This document shows positions 1-12,900 of a DNA stretch of 64,000 nt, piece by piece. Positions within the stretch are counted from its first letter, which is position 1, and every line of letters begins with the position of its first letter. Origin of the DNA: Aphis gossypii (taxonomy: Eukaryota; Arthropoda; Insecta; Hemiptera; Aphididae); the NCBI RefSeq assembly GCF_020184175.1, contig NC_065531.1, positions 39,453,213-39,517,212 on the forward strand. Direction: 5' to 3'. Made by a program: the position numbers and the translations under genes. The notes beneath the pieces are model-generated. The model had not been told where the DNA came from. It saw only the letters and a list, made by a program, of their open reading frames with translations, and searched no databases.

Positions 1-768
1 TAAGTCTATTTAACACACATGTCTGGCGTTATTTAAACTATTAAAGAGGGAGTGTAAACTCTGCACCGAGTGCACTGACACTTCAATACATTGGATCATA
101 GCCTGTTAAAGCAACGCACGTGTCTACTATTAAAGAAATCGGTGAATGTATGTAGTAGGTATATCAAAAGTAAAAATCCCTTTATTAAACCTTTATAGCT
201 TTATGAAATATTATATATTATTGTTAATCATAATATATAATTTATTTAACATTAGAATTATACCTATTTTAAAAATGTATTTATTATTTATACTGCCTAA
301 AAGAATATATTACCTATTTGTGCTATTTTTTTTCACGAGGTTAACATTTATCATGCTTAATAATATATAATAATAAAAATGCAGAATACGCGTATAAATT
401 ATTGTATTATTTATTGGCTATTGCCTATTAATAAATATATTATGTACCAAAATTATTTTTTAAGTCAATTGGGCTGTGTAAAATACTGTAAATGAACACA
501 ATTATTTTGTTCACAGTGTTTTAAAATGTATTTATTTGAGATTCGGTTTTTTATACTATTATTTTTTACAATGTAAAATTAATTCAAATAATTGATCTGA
601 TTTAGGTTTGTTGTTAGTTGGTGTAGAATTTCTACATCTTACACATAAATTGTTTATGTATTTTAATTTTTAAGTGCGTGCATAAAAATAAAACATAAAA
701 ACGCGTAATATAGGTACTGAATATTGTAATTCTGATGAATTTGATAACTTATTAAGTATTCATTTTTA

Positions 769-1273
769 GGGTACCGTACCGTAAAACGGGACCCTATTAC
801 TTTGGCTTCGCTGTCTGTCCGTCTGTCACCAGGCTGTGTCTCATTAACCGTGAAAGTTAGACAGTTGAAATTTTCACAGATGATGTGTTGCCGCTATAAC
901 AACAAATACTTTAAAAAGTGATAGACCCAACCCCGATAGGTGCTCAAACAGACATTTTGAGATTTACGATTGGAATTTTGATTATTTTGGTTGCTATTAG
1001 TTACAATGATAATAATAATTTTGGTTGCTATTAGTTACAATAATAATAATAATCATTTGCGCGAAAGAAATAATTATTCCTGAATTTGTTATTATTTGTT
1101 TCCATGACGATCGATGAATAAACACAATGCATCACATTGCTAATAAATTTCTGAAAAATAACAACAAAGACCAATGAGTTAATTGACAAAGTTTTCCCAA
1201 ATCTACCACAAAATTACAGAAATGGTACGGTACCCTTTGTGTGTAAGTCAGACTCGCACTTGACCGGTTTTTT
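769..1273. mobile_element. Dispersed insect repeat with inverted GGGTACCGTACC ends, left end truncated
   Basis: The block starts GGGTACCGTACC (769-780), and its exact reverse complement GGTACGGTACCC lies at 1224-1235. Beyond the right copy a tail runs GACTCGCACTTGACCGG followed by a T run to about 1273. The left side has no matching outer arm, so it appears to lack about 35 bp. The interior contains phrases such as CTGTCTGTCCGTCTGTCACC and GCCGCTATAACAACAAATAC, which I remember as recurring in repeats of other insects including moths. That recollection is unverified. There is no coding capacity. It is probably a non-autonomous DNA transposon. Confidence 0.6.
984..1051. repeat. Tandem duplication, two 34-bp copies
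   Basis: The phrase ATTTTGGTTGCTATTAGTTA recurs at 984 and 1018, each time followed by an AATAATAAT stretch. This is a local tandem duplication inside the dispersed repeat. Confidence 0.85.
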
Positions 1274-1635
1274 AAATATACTACATTGTTTTCAAAAAAT
1301 ATTATAAATGTACCACCAAATCGTTGAAACTTGAGGGAATAGTTAACACATAATATTATTTTATTTATAATTAAAATGCAAACTAATGATTTTTTTAAAC
1401 TATAATTCGAATAAGATATACAACTATAATTTACGATATTATAATATTAATAAAATTAATAATTTAAAAAAGAAACTTTTCTATTTTAATCTTTATTAAA
1501 TTTAATATATATATATATAATTAATTGTCTCTTTAGAATTTAAAATGTTCTAATAAGAACATGAGAGTCTGTATAAAAAAGTATATTATTTAATGGATAA
1601 TTTTAAATTTATCTATGGTTTTCTTTATATTACAG

Positions 1636-1835
1636 TGCCATCGGATAAAAATCGGATCATCAGGACATGTGGCTGGGACGTTTCAAATTACAATAATAAA
1701 TGTTACCATCGATCCGGATTTGGTGGTAAACAGGACGTGTGCACTTGCTTGACAGATTATTGTAATTCAGCGCAAAAGACATACATAGCGTTTGCCACTG
1801 TAGTGGCAGCAACATTCGCTATCCTTATTTTGTAA
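1636..1835 (+). CDS. Ly6/uPAR-like protein 1, last exon only (gene partial at left edge)
   Basis: This is the terminal coding exon of a Ly6/uPAR (three-finger) surface protein. It follows a TTTATATTACAG acceptor and enters in phase 1: the first TG completes a split codon. It gives 65 further residues and ends at TAA 1833-1835. Visible are the second-half cysteine block (RTCGWD, NKCYH, VCTCLTDYCN), the CN signature that closes a Ly6 domain, and a hydrophobic tail of about 17 residues (YIAFATVVAATFAILIL) that looks like a GPI-attachment signal. The protein would sit on the outer face of the plasma membrane. I found no signal-peptide or first-Cys exon in bases 1-1592, so the 5' exons should lie left of the window. 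Phase and layout match the last exons at 9692 and 31095, which makes it a paralogue in the same array. An AATAAA at 1985-1990 is a plausible poly(A) signal. The exact family member is not recognised. Confidence 0.8.
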
Positions 1836-3337
1836 AAATGAGAATATTACTCTCAAATACAAGTCAAATATTTTTGATTTAATCACCAGTGCAAGTATTT
1901 TTAATACATTTTGAGAAGTATATATTTATATATATTTATATTAAACCAGCATCTGGTATCTTTATGACAAAAATATACCTTGAAAATAAATAATACTGTT
2001 TTTATTAGTTGAAACTTTTGTAGCATACAATTATAAGTTAACTATGTCACTATTTTTCTATAATAAAGTATTTTATAAATGTATGTTTTTCTTTAATGTG
2101 AAAATTATATTATTATAGTCTATACTAAAGTTATAACGTAGAGTATAACAATTATTATACAATTAAGATTTACGATCGTAAAAACTATCTAATGTACATT
2201 ACATATTATAATGATAAATATTATACATACTTAAAATTATTATTTCAAACATGTTTAGTTCTAGTGTAAAAATGTAAACGTGAAAATGGAAAACAATAAA
2301 TTGTGTTCTACTTATAGTATAATTTATTTAGATACAAATGTTTAGATCTAGAGTGAAAACATGTGTTATAATTATAAATTATAATTGTGTATTTGATACA
2401 AAAATCAAAGCTCGTATAAAATAAAATCGAAGTTATTGGATACTTATAAAATAATACATAACAAAATTATAACGTTCAATATACCTATACAAGTTCTAAA
2501 ACATATAAACCATTAGCATCAATAATAATAATGGAATATCAGAATATTATGTTTGTTATTTTTAAGATTTAAAATTGAATAATAAATTAGATCAGTGCAA
2601 ATGTCCTTAAAGAGCTTCGTAGTAGTTATACTTATACAAATGTAGTTAAGTTAATTCCTAAGGTTTTTAAAAAAAATGTATTTTTACAAAAAATAAGTGG
2701 TGTATTGTTTTATATTTTAAAACGCAATTATACATCATATTATACTTATTGGTCATTCATGTACATTATTTTTATACATAATCGTTTTAGAACCAACTAC
2801 GACAGTTTACATTATACTGTAATAGACTATAATTTGTCATCATTAATGCGAATTAGTATTTCATATTATATTTCATAATATGAAGTCCATATAATTATTT
2901 ATTATTTATTTTAATTATTATTAATAATTTTTTGCCCGGTTAGCAGAGAATAAGACGTGTATTATAGGAAGATTTTTATAAAGTGAACTGTATATGATAA
3001 ATAATAACATCAACGAAGTGTTTCAGAAGAGAGAAGTATGAAAAGAACAAAAAAAAACAAATAATAACAATAACAATAACAAACAACTACGATTGAAAAC
3101 GCACGTTGGGCAAGCCCAAGGTCGGTTAGTGGTAGGTGTACGCAGAATAGTTTTTAGAGAGGTGCGTGAGAGTCAGAACCATTTGCAGTCTGCAGACACT
3201 TGTTCGTTAGTATCCACAACGATAACAACTACATTAGTAGTGGTCTATTTTAGTGTTACTGTTTATATACGTTATACTTCTGAATAATAATTGTGTTTTA
3301 ATAATATTCACCTAAAAAGAAAAGAAAACTAACAAAT
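1836..3337. other. AT-rich spacer between Ly6-like genes 1 and 2, with probable gene 2 promoter
   Basis: No gene is supported here. From about 2936 the composition becomes less AT-rich. A TATA-like TTTATAAAG lies at 2975-2983, and 3090-3230 is relatively GC-rich (ACGTTGGGCAAGCCCAAGG, GCAGTCTGCAGAC). This stretch probably holds the promoter and 5' UTR of the gene whose ATG is at 3338. The exact transcription start cannot be read from sequence. Confidence 0.35.
1985..1990 (+). terminator. Candidate poly(A) signal of Ly6-like gene 1
   Basis: An AATAAA hexamer lies about 150 nt after the stop codon at 1835. It is the first one in a good position, but AATAAA is common by chance in this AT-rich sequence. 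Confidence 0.35.
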
Positions 3338-6300
3338 ATGAAATCAACTGTATCGATATTCATCTGTTTAATCGCTTTGTTTGGATCAAGTAAGTAATTT
3401 TTATTTATTTCTTGTCGATTTAAATTTTCAGATTTTTAAAATCATTCTTACTTTTTTTTTAACATTATTCAAACTGTTATCTTCCTTTGATGATTTACAA
3501 ATTCGCAAACAAGGATTTTATTTTTAAACTAGATATGCAGGTTTTGTATTTACTCGTGTTATAACCGGACGTCGATGTAACGTGCTGAAGACTTTCACTA
3601 AATCTTTATTAAAATTAAACCGCGAGTAGTATAAATACTTTCGGTACATACGGCCTACGCGTAATTTACGTAATATACAGTACAATATACTTCATCCACA
3701 CCATTAAGTTAGGTATCAATATTATTTCCATCTGTCTATTTACAAGTTTGTGACCAAAAAATATTGTAGGTATATATATATACCTACGCACTTTTATAAA
3801 AACTAATAATTTAATAACAACTTTTTAAAGACTTTCAAATGTAAAAGTACAAATTTTTTTTTAATTTAGCAATTGTCTGAACTAATCAATATTTTTATTT
3901 TTTATAAACAATACATGAACATGAATGTATTTTTTCATTAAAATAATGATATTATTTTATATTTAATAAGCATGAGTTAGTGTTTGTGCTTATTGGAATT
4001 TTTAAATGTATTTAAAACTACATTTTTAAGGTTCTATTTTATGGTAGTGCATTAAATTCACAACACTACTAACAGAACATCTGGTGGGCGGTGATTACTG
4101 GCTAATAGAAGTTATATTATTACGACGTTATAGTAGTAAATCAACATAATAATATGCGGAGTACTCTATACAGAATTTCAAACTAAACATTCATAATATC
4201 CAAATGAAGACTTTAATGAGCACATTTTTATTTGTTTACCTACTTAAAATAAAAATCATCAGTGAACCATGACTCCCCTGGAAAGTGAATATACCACTAG
4301 GTAATACAATTTTACTGTTATAGTACCCGTGACGGCAAGGACTCATTGAAGGTTATAAAAATCCATTGCTAATTATTACATTAATTGAAATGTTGTTGTT
4401 GAATATTTCGTTAATTTGTACACGGTATTATTGATGACAATGAGCAAAGTGCAATAAATTATTATTTTATTTTATTTTACATTTTGTTAAAATCTTATAC
4501 AAACTAAATATATTTAATCATTTAGACGTAATATTTAAACTAATACACTAAGTTATGAAATTCGACTAATGCATAAAAATAAAGATGATTAATAGTTATC
4601 AAAATTAGTAAGCCTGATTATGAAACGTATGCGAAATTTTAAAACTGTATAGGTATATTCAAACTATTGAAAGGATTTGGTAAAATACAGGCACGTATAC
4701 ACGGGGGGTTTTGGGGGTTCACCAAAAACTAATAGTTGTGTAGTTTATTTATATCGATAAATATTGATTATTGTAAATTTTTTTACAAACCCCCCCGAAT
4801 TTTTTTTTGTACGTGCCTGGTAAAATACTATCATAATTGAAAATTTTATAGAATTGCAATATTATGTACCTACTATATCATTATATTTTTAAGTGAATAT
4901 GAATGCTAAAAAATATTAATTTATATTTATCGAAAATTGTATGAAATAAATAACATTATTAAACTATTTTAAATGTACAATACGTATAGATAAAATGTAA
5001 TGTTTAAAATGTTTAAATGCACACATTTAAATAATAAAAAAATTGTTGTTTTTGATAAATTTTGAAAAAAAAAATATCTAAAATGTCAGCAGTACGATAA
5101 GATATTTTGTAATTTATTACTATTAGATTAGGTATACCTATCAACAACGAAATCAAGTTATTGATGTGTTATATATTTTATTGTGTTGTTATTATTAGTA
5201 TAATCAAATACCAATACGCACCAATAGTTAAAATGGTAATATTAACATATCAAAATTAACTAATAATTTGTCAGTACCTATTTATTACTAGTACTACTTA
5301 TTTTTGTCTTATATTTTGACAATGTAATAAGTATTTATCTTTACAAGGCGTTAATGCGGAAACACTATTTATGTAAAAAAATAATAGAAATTGCCGTATT
5401 GGTTTGATTATTTGAATGTAATGTTATAATATATGTACATACTAAAATTTATTTAATTAATTAATGCCTTTTCATGCCTATACAGACTGTGGTTAAACCT
5501 AAATATTTTTTGTCAAATAAAAAAAAAATAATAATAATAAAAATACATTAATCGAAAATTGTTAAAACGAGCGTAAATATTAACAATAATTTCAAGTTAT
5601 TACTGTAATTGGCAGTATACCATATTATTGTAAAGGTATATTATGAATATATTATTATTGACGTAAGTACCTACATTGTATATTATAATCTCCATAATAT
5701 ATTATTAATTATTACTTAAAACCACTTTTTATTATTATTATATAAGTATACAGTATATTATAGTACCTATTGACATTTTTCGCGATTAAGTGGGAACGAT
5801 CAATAAATGAATATAAATCTCGAAAATATATATAGTTAAACACTTAATCGTTTGATTTATATTATTTGTACATTATGTTTTATTGTTTTATATAAAGCAA
5901 TGCTAATGATTTATATCAGTAACGATAGAAAGCATACTATGTATATTATATACAATATATATATAAATACATACTATTAAGACAAATGAGTATTCTATCA
6001 TAAAACTGTCATTAACGTAAAAATATTTAACATTTTGAATACACATGTATAAATAAAAAACTTAACTAACTTACCTGTAGATAGAATATATTTTAGATTT
6101 CGTCTTAGAAATATTATGAACTTAGTATAAACGTCTGTATTGCTAAATGGTGGTAATGTAAAATAATATACTTTTAAAGCTTATTCAAAAATTTTAACTT
6201 GTCATCACGATTATATTTAAAAACGAATTGCAAAATAAAAATAATATTAACAATAACATAATATTTATGATTATTAATGGGTACCCTTAATTTTATTTAA

Positions 6301-9300
6301 TTGAGATATAATTATTAATTATTATCTATGTATAGTGATAATTCAGTATAAGCTAGAATAAAACGCGCTACCTAATAAAGATTTAATAACAATAATTAGT
6401 TTAGTATTATTATTATAAACATATGTGGTAGCTTAAAATAATTAAAAGTTAAACGTTACACAAAAATTAGATGGTTAATATGAAAATATGAAATCATAAT
6501 GTATTCATATACGCTGCAGGACCTTACGGTCATACCTATTATGACAATATGACATTATAAAAATACAATAAAAAATTAAAAACTTAATATATTAAATGTT
6601 CTTATGATGTACAAAAATCATTAACATTTTTAAGTAATAGACTATTATATTAATATGCGCATACAAAAATTATCAAGTAAAAAAATCTTGTTTTGAGTAT
6701 TACTGTGGGTTAGGTTAAAATGGTTAAATACATATATTGTCATACTTTATAGATGTGTAGATAAACATATAATACATTAGTAACCTTGAAATATAATAAT
6801 TTTGAATATATATATATATATAATATATATATTTTTTTTGCTATATTTGCAAAGTGAAAAATAATATTAGTCATTAGTCACTATTTGTTACAACTACACT
6901 CCTATCATCACACATTCACACGACTATTAATATGGGTTTTATATCCGAAACAAAGAGAGATGCATATCATTGATTTCGACAATTTATCAAATATTTTGAC
7001 ATTCTTTATCATTTCTTTTTGAAATACATAGTTTAAGTTTCTTGCAATAAGTATATCGGTCTTATAATTATTTTTTATTAATTAATAAGAATTATGGATA
7101 GTAGATAGATTACAAAAACATGAAGCATTTGTTTTAAATCATTATTTTATGTTAATAAAGTGGATTTACCTATTTGGGTTAAAGCCATAGGTACTCTGTA
7201 TATTCATTATAATTTATAAGGGGAATAAGACGTGTCTGTTACGTAGACAGTGAATTGATGCCGTAATAATATGTAATATACACATTTATGTAACTAGACA
7301 CCTAAGTGAGGAGACAGTAAAAGGGGAGGCTAATGTTGGGTTGAAGAAAATTAATATCTTAAAAAAGAAATCTATACATATAGTATATACAATATGTTTC
7401 ATGGGGAATTGACCAACCGGCGTCGTATGGTAGTATACCTCAAGCCATGAAAAAACTCTTTAAAAAGTGGGTTTAATTCTTCTAGTTTTTAGTATAATAC
7501 TGTTATGAGCAATTTAACTTTTCTTTTTTAAAAAAAAAATATGAATTTATCACATATTTATTTCTAGTAGGTTATATGTTATTTTAATAGAAATATAGAT
7601 CATTGAAAACTATATAGAGAAAACATTTTATTTAAAAAATTGTAATATATCGTATTATATATTTACCTACTTACAAGCTATAATATGTATGACTATTACC
7701 TATTACCTACTAAAGTCCTACTTATTAGATTTTCAGGAAATTTAAGTATAATATTATAATATATTTAAGAGCATTAGTCTACCTACCGTATAATATTCAA
7801 ATCAAATCATTACGATAGAAAATAAAAATATACAATCATAATCACATTGACGATACTCTGATTTTGTCTTCGTGAAAATTTTATTTTTTAAATTTACATG
7901 TTTATGTATCTAATTACATTCATAAAAATAAATATTGATGTCTTATTTATATTAATTATTATAGCTTGTACATATTTTAGTTTTACTTTTATCTAATTGT
8001 AATGTTTGATTATCAGGTACTAGTCTAAAATGCTACACTTGTGGCTGGTGGAGCAAAAATTGCGGTGATCCATTCTTGAAAGATGATTATCTTTTAGTTG
8101 AGTGTAATACTAGAGCGATTAATGATTTCAACCACGAACTAGGAAACACCCTAAATACTGCAAGTAATGCTCTACAAAATTTCGCAAATCAAGTAGGTTT
8201 CAACATCAATCACAACAACAATTACAATTTGCCTACCATTAGTGAAGATTCAGTTGGATGCACTAAAGTAGTACTCAAACGTATGTATTTTAGAATATTA
8301 TATTATTTCATATTTATATTATTATGAATTTCTTAACTAATAATTAAATTTTTATTTCATTTCAAAATATTTAAAATACGAATAACTGTTGAATTTAAAG
8401 TTTAGAGTGTTTAGACTATAACAAAGATAGACTTGTTAATAAAATTAGATCCTTTGTAAAGCATTCTATATGACGATTGTGCAAGGCTAGTTATCATATT
8501 AAGAAATATAAATGTTATTGCGCTTATAACAATATTCAGGATACATTAAGCTTAAAGACATACTGTTTTATTTATTTAATAGTAAACACTCATCATTACT
8601 ATATATCTCGAATATCGTTATAGTTTTTAGATGTATATTTTTTACATAGTTTGATTTCATAACAAACGTTTTTGAAAAAAAAAATATATATTTTAGGATT
8701 ATTTTATCTTTATAATTTTAATTTTCATAATTAATAATATTCATGTTTAAATTTCATATTATGAAATAGAATATATTTCTCCAAGAATTTAGTTATTTTT
8801 AATCGGATTTCGAAGGAAAAGTCAGTAGTAAAAACTTTATCTAATTATCGTTCAAAATTTTTATTTTTATAGACTAAAATTCTCAGAAAAATATTCTGCT
8901 TTGGAATATAAATTAAAAAATATATGCTTATTCAAAAACGTTGACTTTGTGTGACTTATGTCGTAAAAAATAATAATAATATTAGGTAATATAAATTCAT
9001 TTTTTAGATAATTATTAGTATTTGTTGTTAACTAATGGACCTGTAGTCTGTATAGGTACTTACGAGTATAGGTACCTTAGTACCTACATTTATTTTTATA
9101 TCACATGCCCTGCACTAAGTAAAATTTCATTTTGTAATCCTAAAATTATAAGTCTCGAGAAAACAGATAATCAAAATGCCAAGTCATTTTTCAATATTTT
9201 ATTTTTTAGAATCAGAACAATGTGGTCTAACACATGTATACACCTAATTGATAATATAAATTATAACTAGAGTTTAGATTTCAATGTATTTATATTACCA

Positions 9301-9909
9301 AAATTTGTAATTACATCATGTGTGCTAAGAAACTAATGTAATACTAATATGATTTAATTATTAACTTTATGACCTTATGGATCATATTTATATGATATAA
9401 TAATATGTATTAATGTATTATAGTACCTATATTGAACCAAATCTATTAAAAAACGATACATATAATTATGCAGTATTTCAGTATCTTAAAAATCAAAAAA
9501 TACATTGATGTATTAATAAGTGTTTGATCAACACTATGAGTTAAATACGGTTCAGATAACATGTATTTACATATAAATACTATAGCCCTAAATGTATAAC
9601 AAACGAAATATATTATCGTCAATAATCTAATAGTTGTAACATATTTTTGTTTCCGGTACAAACACACATATATACCTATCAAATAATATAGACGGAGAAG
9701 ATATTGTACGAGTGGCTCGAGGATGCGTTTATAATAAAGCAGACTTGTGTAAAGGTATGCAAAGACTCGACGACGAACTGAAAACCCTCAAGTACTGTGG
9801 CTCGTGCGACGACGACGGCTGTAACGGTTCTAGGTCGTTGAAGTCTTCCGCTGTCGCGATAATTTTGACCGCGATGGCCACGTGTATGTTCTACGGACTA
9901 CAGCACTAA
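3338..9909 (+). CDS. Ly6/uPAR-like GPI-anchored protein 2 (3 exons, 177 aa)
   Basis: The exons are 3338-3389, 8017-8280 and 9692-9909, joined by two phase-1 introns with donors GTAAGT and GTATGT. Residues 1-18 form a signal peptide (MKSTVSIFICLIALFGSS). The mature protein opens with a Ly6 start, LKCYTCGWW (C23, C26), then C33 and C47. Residues 49-98 are a Cys-free, Asn-rich insert (for example NHNNNYN) before C99. The last exon gives RGCVYNKADLC, LKYCGSC, DDDGCNGS and a hydrophobic tail typical of GPI addition. The acceptor at 9691 was chosen because it is preceded by TACCTATCAAATAATATAG and yields GEDIVRVARGC, resembling NGELLIIRSC in gene 3. In-frame AGs at 9700 and 9712 would start the exon later. 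An extracellular surface protein is expected. Insect relatives modulate ion channels or build septate junctions, but nothing here assigns a specific role. It differs from its neighbours by the long insert. AATAAA at 9915-9920 is a close poly(A) candidate. Confidence 0.8.
3390..8016 (+). other. Intron 1 of Ly6-like gene 2
   Basis: This 4.6-kb AT-rich phase-1 intron has donor GTAAGT and acceptor TTGATTATCAG. Apart from the small inverted-repeat element at 4689-4818 I see no coding exon, RNA gene or conserved block in it. Confidence 0.6.
4689..4818. mobile_element. Short inverted-repeat element (130 bp) with 10-bp target duplication
   Basis: The ends are AGGCACGTATACACGGGGGG and, reverse-complemented from the right, AGGCACGTAC followed by a G-rich stretch. 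The element is flanked by identical GGTAAAATAC at 4679-4688 and 4819-4828. The duplication length suggests a Mutator-like or similar cut-and-paste family. The core (TAATAGTTGTGTAGTTTATT, then AAATATTGATTATTGTAAA) recurs at about 48,740-48,802. Confidence 0.75.
8281..9691 (+). other. Intron 2 of Ly6-like gene 2
   Basis: This is a 1.4-kb AT-rich phase-1 intron with donor GTATGT. No exon or recognisable repeat was seen. Open frames within it lack domain features and have the base composition of the surrounding DNA. Confidence 0.55.
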
Positions 9910-9914
9910 ATAAT

Positions 9915-9920
9915 AATAAA
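9915..9920 (+). terminator. Candidate poly(A) signal of Ly6-like gene 2
   Basis: AATAAA lies 6 nt after the stop at 9909. The 3' UTR would be very short. A later AATAAA near 10515 is an alternative. Confidence 0.35.
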
Positions 9921-12900
9921 GAAACCCAAACGCAATACTGTTTTCACTTAAGTTGAAAAGTGTACCTGATACTATGTTTTGTTATATTGTTTTAAACTGT
10001 TAGCTTATTCCAACCACACAAAACTCGTAATATTATAAATTGTAATACCTACACGCATACATTATATATGCACGGATGCATACTTTTTATATACTCGCGG
10101 AAGTGTTTTCATTATTTTCTTTACTTTTTATGTTGTATAATATTATTCTAAAGAATATGTTTACATATATTATACTATTTAGTATCTAAACGTAGCTTAT
10201 CTATATAATTATTGAGTGTTTTTGTTTTTACGTCAACTATAGCTATACTTATATTATCTACTGGTACAGGATTTCATTTTTTTTAAATTCTTATAATACA
10301 CTTAATAGTTAATATATTGTATATTATAAATAGTTGTATAAGATATAACGCTGTATACCTATTAGATTTGCTTATGTATTATAATATATACCTACACCGT
10401 GCGGTATACCAACGAAATTACGATTATATTATAGAACTTGTGGTCTACTGCACAAACTAAATTGTTAAGTCCGTTTATTTAAGACTTAAGTTACCTATTC
10501 AAATATAAAGCGATGAATAAAAGTAATATAAGTTATGGCGAGTGACAATTATTTAATATAGGTACTAACAATTTCTAATTATTTTTAACAACATACAATT
10601 TAAAATGTTTTTAAAAAATGTCATATTCTTGACGAACGCTTTGAAGGTGACTAATTGTTATTTATACCTTTCCACAACGGCTGAGTGATTGTACATTTCA
10701 CCGATTATATCTACTTTGCATGTACCTATCGGCTATCTGGTACATATTATGAAACTTAGTAACCAGTTAATTACATAGCTAGTAAAAACATAAATTCAGC
10801 AACTACTAATTTTTGATTTGTGAAAATAAACATTAACTATAGGTTCATTGAAATTATTTTTCGACACACATTTAATGTTTACTGTTTTTAAGTTGTGAAC
10901 AATATTTTCCTATTGAATTAAGGCCAATATTAACATGACTTATTAAATGTCAGGACTACCACTTTATTTTTATTAGTTAAATACTTGTTTTATACCTATA
11001 ATACCTATTGATTGTTATCATGAATTATGATAATCTATTATACATTTTACCTAATATATACTACACAAATATCAATGGAGTTACCAATTATTTTTGCATG
11101 TCAAAAAACGTACCGGAGGAATTTACTTGTTAAAGATTCAAGCGATTAAACACTAAAATAGAGTAGGTATCTAAAAATCAGTGGAATTTGTACATGTAGT
11201 ACGTATTTTTGAAATATCTGCGTCATACGTACAAGTACTATAATAACAAAATATTAAACATTTAAACTAAGGTATTATAAAAGAATATGTTGACTGAAGA
11301 TTTATGATACATATGTTAGCAATTGTATTTAATTATATACATAATATACAAAAGTAAGCAAAAGTTGGTTCCTTGATTTGCATAACAAAGAAATTGGGAT
11401 AAACAAAACATGAACTTTTAATGCATCGAAGAATTAATGAGGTATTAAAGGTTATTGTTTGTGTTGGAACTGATAGTTAGGTATCTTTGTCGATACGACT
11501 ACAGTAACGAGTGCCCATAGAAATGTATTTGTGGAGCAAGATTTTGACCTGTATCGGGAACCGACAAAAGTCGGTACTTTTGTAGCACTTTATATATAAA
11601 TAGATATAATGTAATTATTATACTAAAATTGGTAAGTCTATTGTATAATGTATTTAATACAACGTATAGCCGCATAAAAATACAAAAATATAACATTATA
11701 ATATATATTAGGTATAGGTATCTGTTATGTCATTCTTTTATGCAAAAAAGTTTTGAAAAATAGCTTTGTTAAGTAATTGCCATAGCAATCAATTTAAGAT
11801 TTATTTTTATATTCTAATTAGTTATTATGAATAATATATTTACACGTTAGGAAAAATAGAATTTTGTAGATATTACTTGAGTTCAATTTTATAAATTATA
11901 TTAAATTTATTGAATTTAAGACAGATGTTTAAGTAATCTAAATGGAAAAATATGTATCAAATAGTAGTTCTGTAGGTATTACCTATTGTATTAAAGTATT
12001 AGAAAATTAGAAATACTAGAAGTATAGATAGATACTTCATGAATCATGGCTCATGTATTCCTTTAAATATTGAGTCAACTGTAAAGGTGAACTGAGTTTA
12101 TATCAGTTTAAAATAAGCAGGTATGGATCATTTCTTAAAATAACTATTTACTCGACTATTATCCACTATTATTTTTAATAACTTTTTATTTTACAAAGTT
12201 TGAAAATTTAGGATAATAACTTGGAGTCTTAACAATAACTTAGACTTTAGGCCCTGAACCATTGCGGACGCCGTATATCAATGTCGTCAAAATGACCTTT
12301 TTACTTGTAAGAAATCTATCAATGGTAAACTGGACGTACCTTTATACTGTTTATTAAAAAAAATACCGTATAATATATGATACATATAGGTTTTTGTTGA
12401 ATAAACAATCGGCAGAATCAACATAAACAATTAATATATATGGCAGAATTAAAGACAAATGTCGGGAAAAATCGATAGCCAGCAAAATTGATAAAACTCT
12501 TGCATTGCAATTCACAACTCCATATTCGTCTGACTTTGTACCTTATTAAAACTAGCCGCTGGGTTAAAAATATATCGTGTTCAACAAACATAATATGTAT
12601 GTATAGTCGCATCGGCGATGAACGTCGATTCATACGATTACTGCTCGTTTTCATCGCTAGATTGCGTTGTCATATACCATTCTCAGTCCGTATATAATTT
12701 TTGGATTCAGATTTTACATGACGACCGACATGGTTCACGTATTTTTCATCTTGTTAGTAGTTGTTAACCACTATTTACGGTTGGGTGACGATGTCCGAAC
12801 ATTTCGAAAATTTTGGAAATCAAAGGACAACTGGTAATGATGTTTTATAAAAAATGATAATTTCAAGACATAAAATATCTGTCTAAAATATAATACCTAC

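Noticed and set aside
3093..3287. 64-codon open frame upstream of Ly6-like gene 2
   Set aside because: It has no ATG start and no domain. The position fits the 5' UTR of the gene whose ATG is at 3338.
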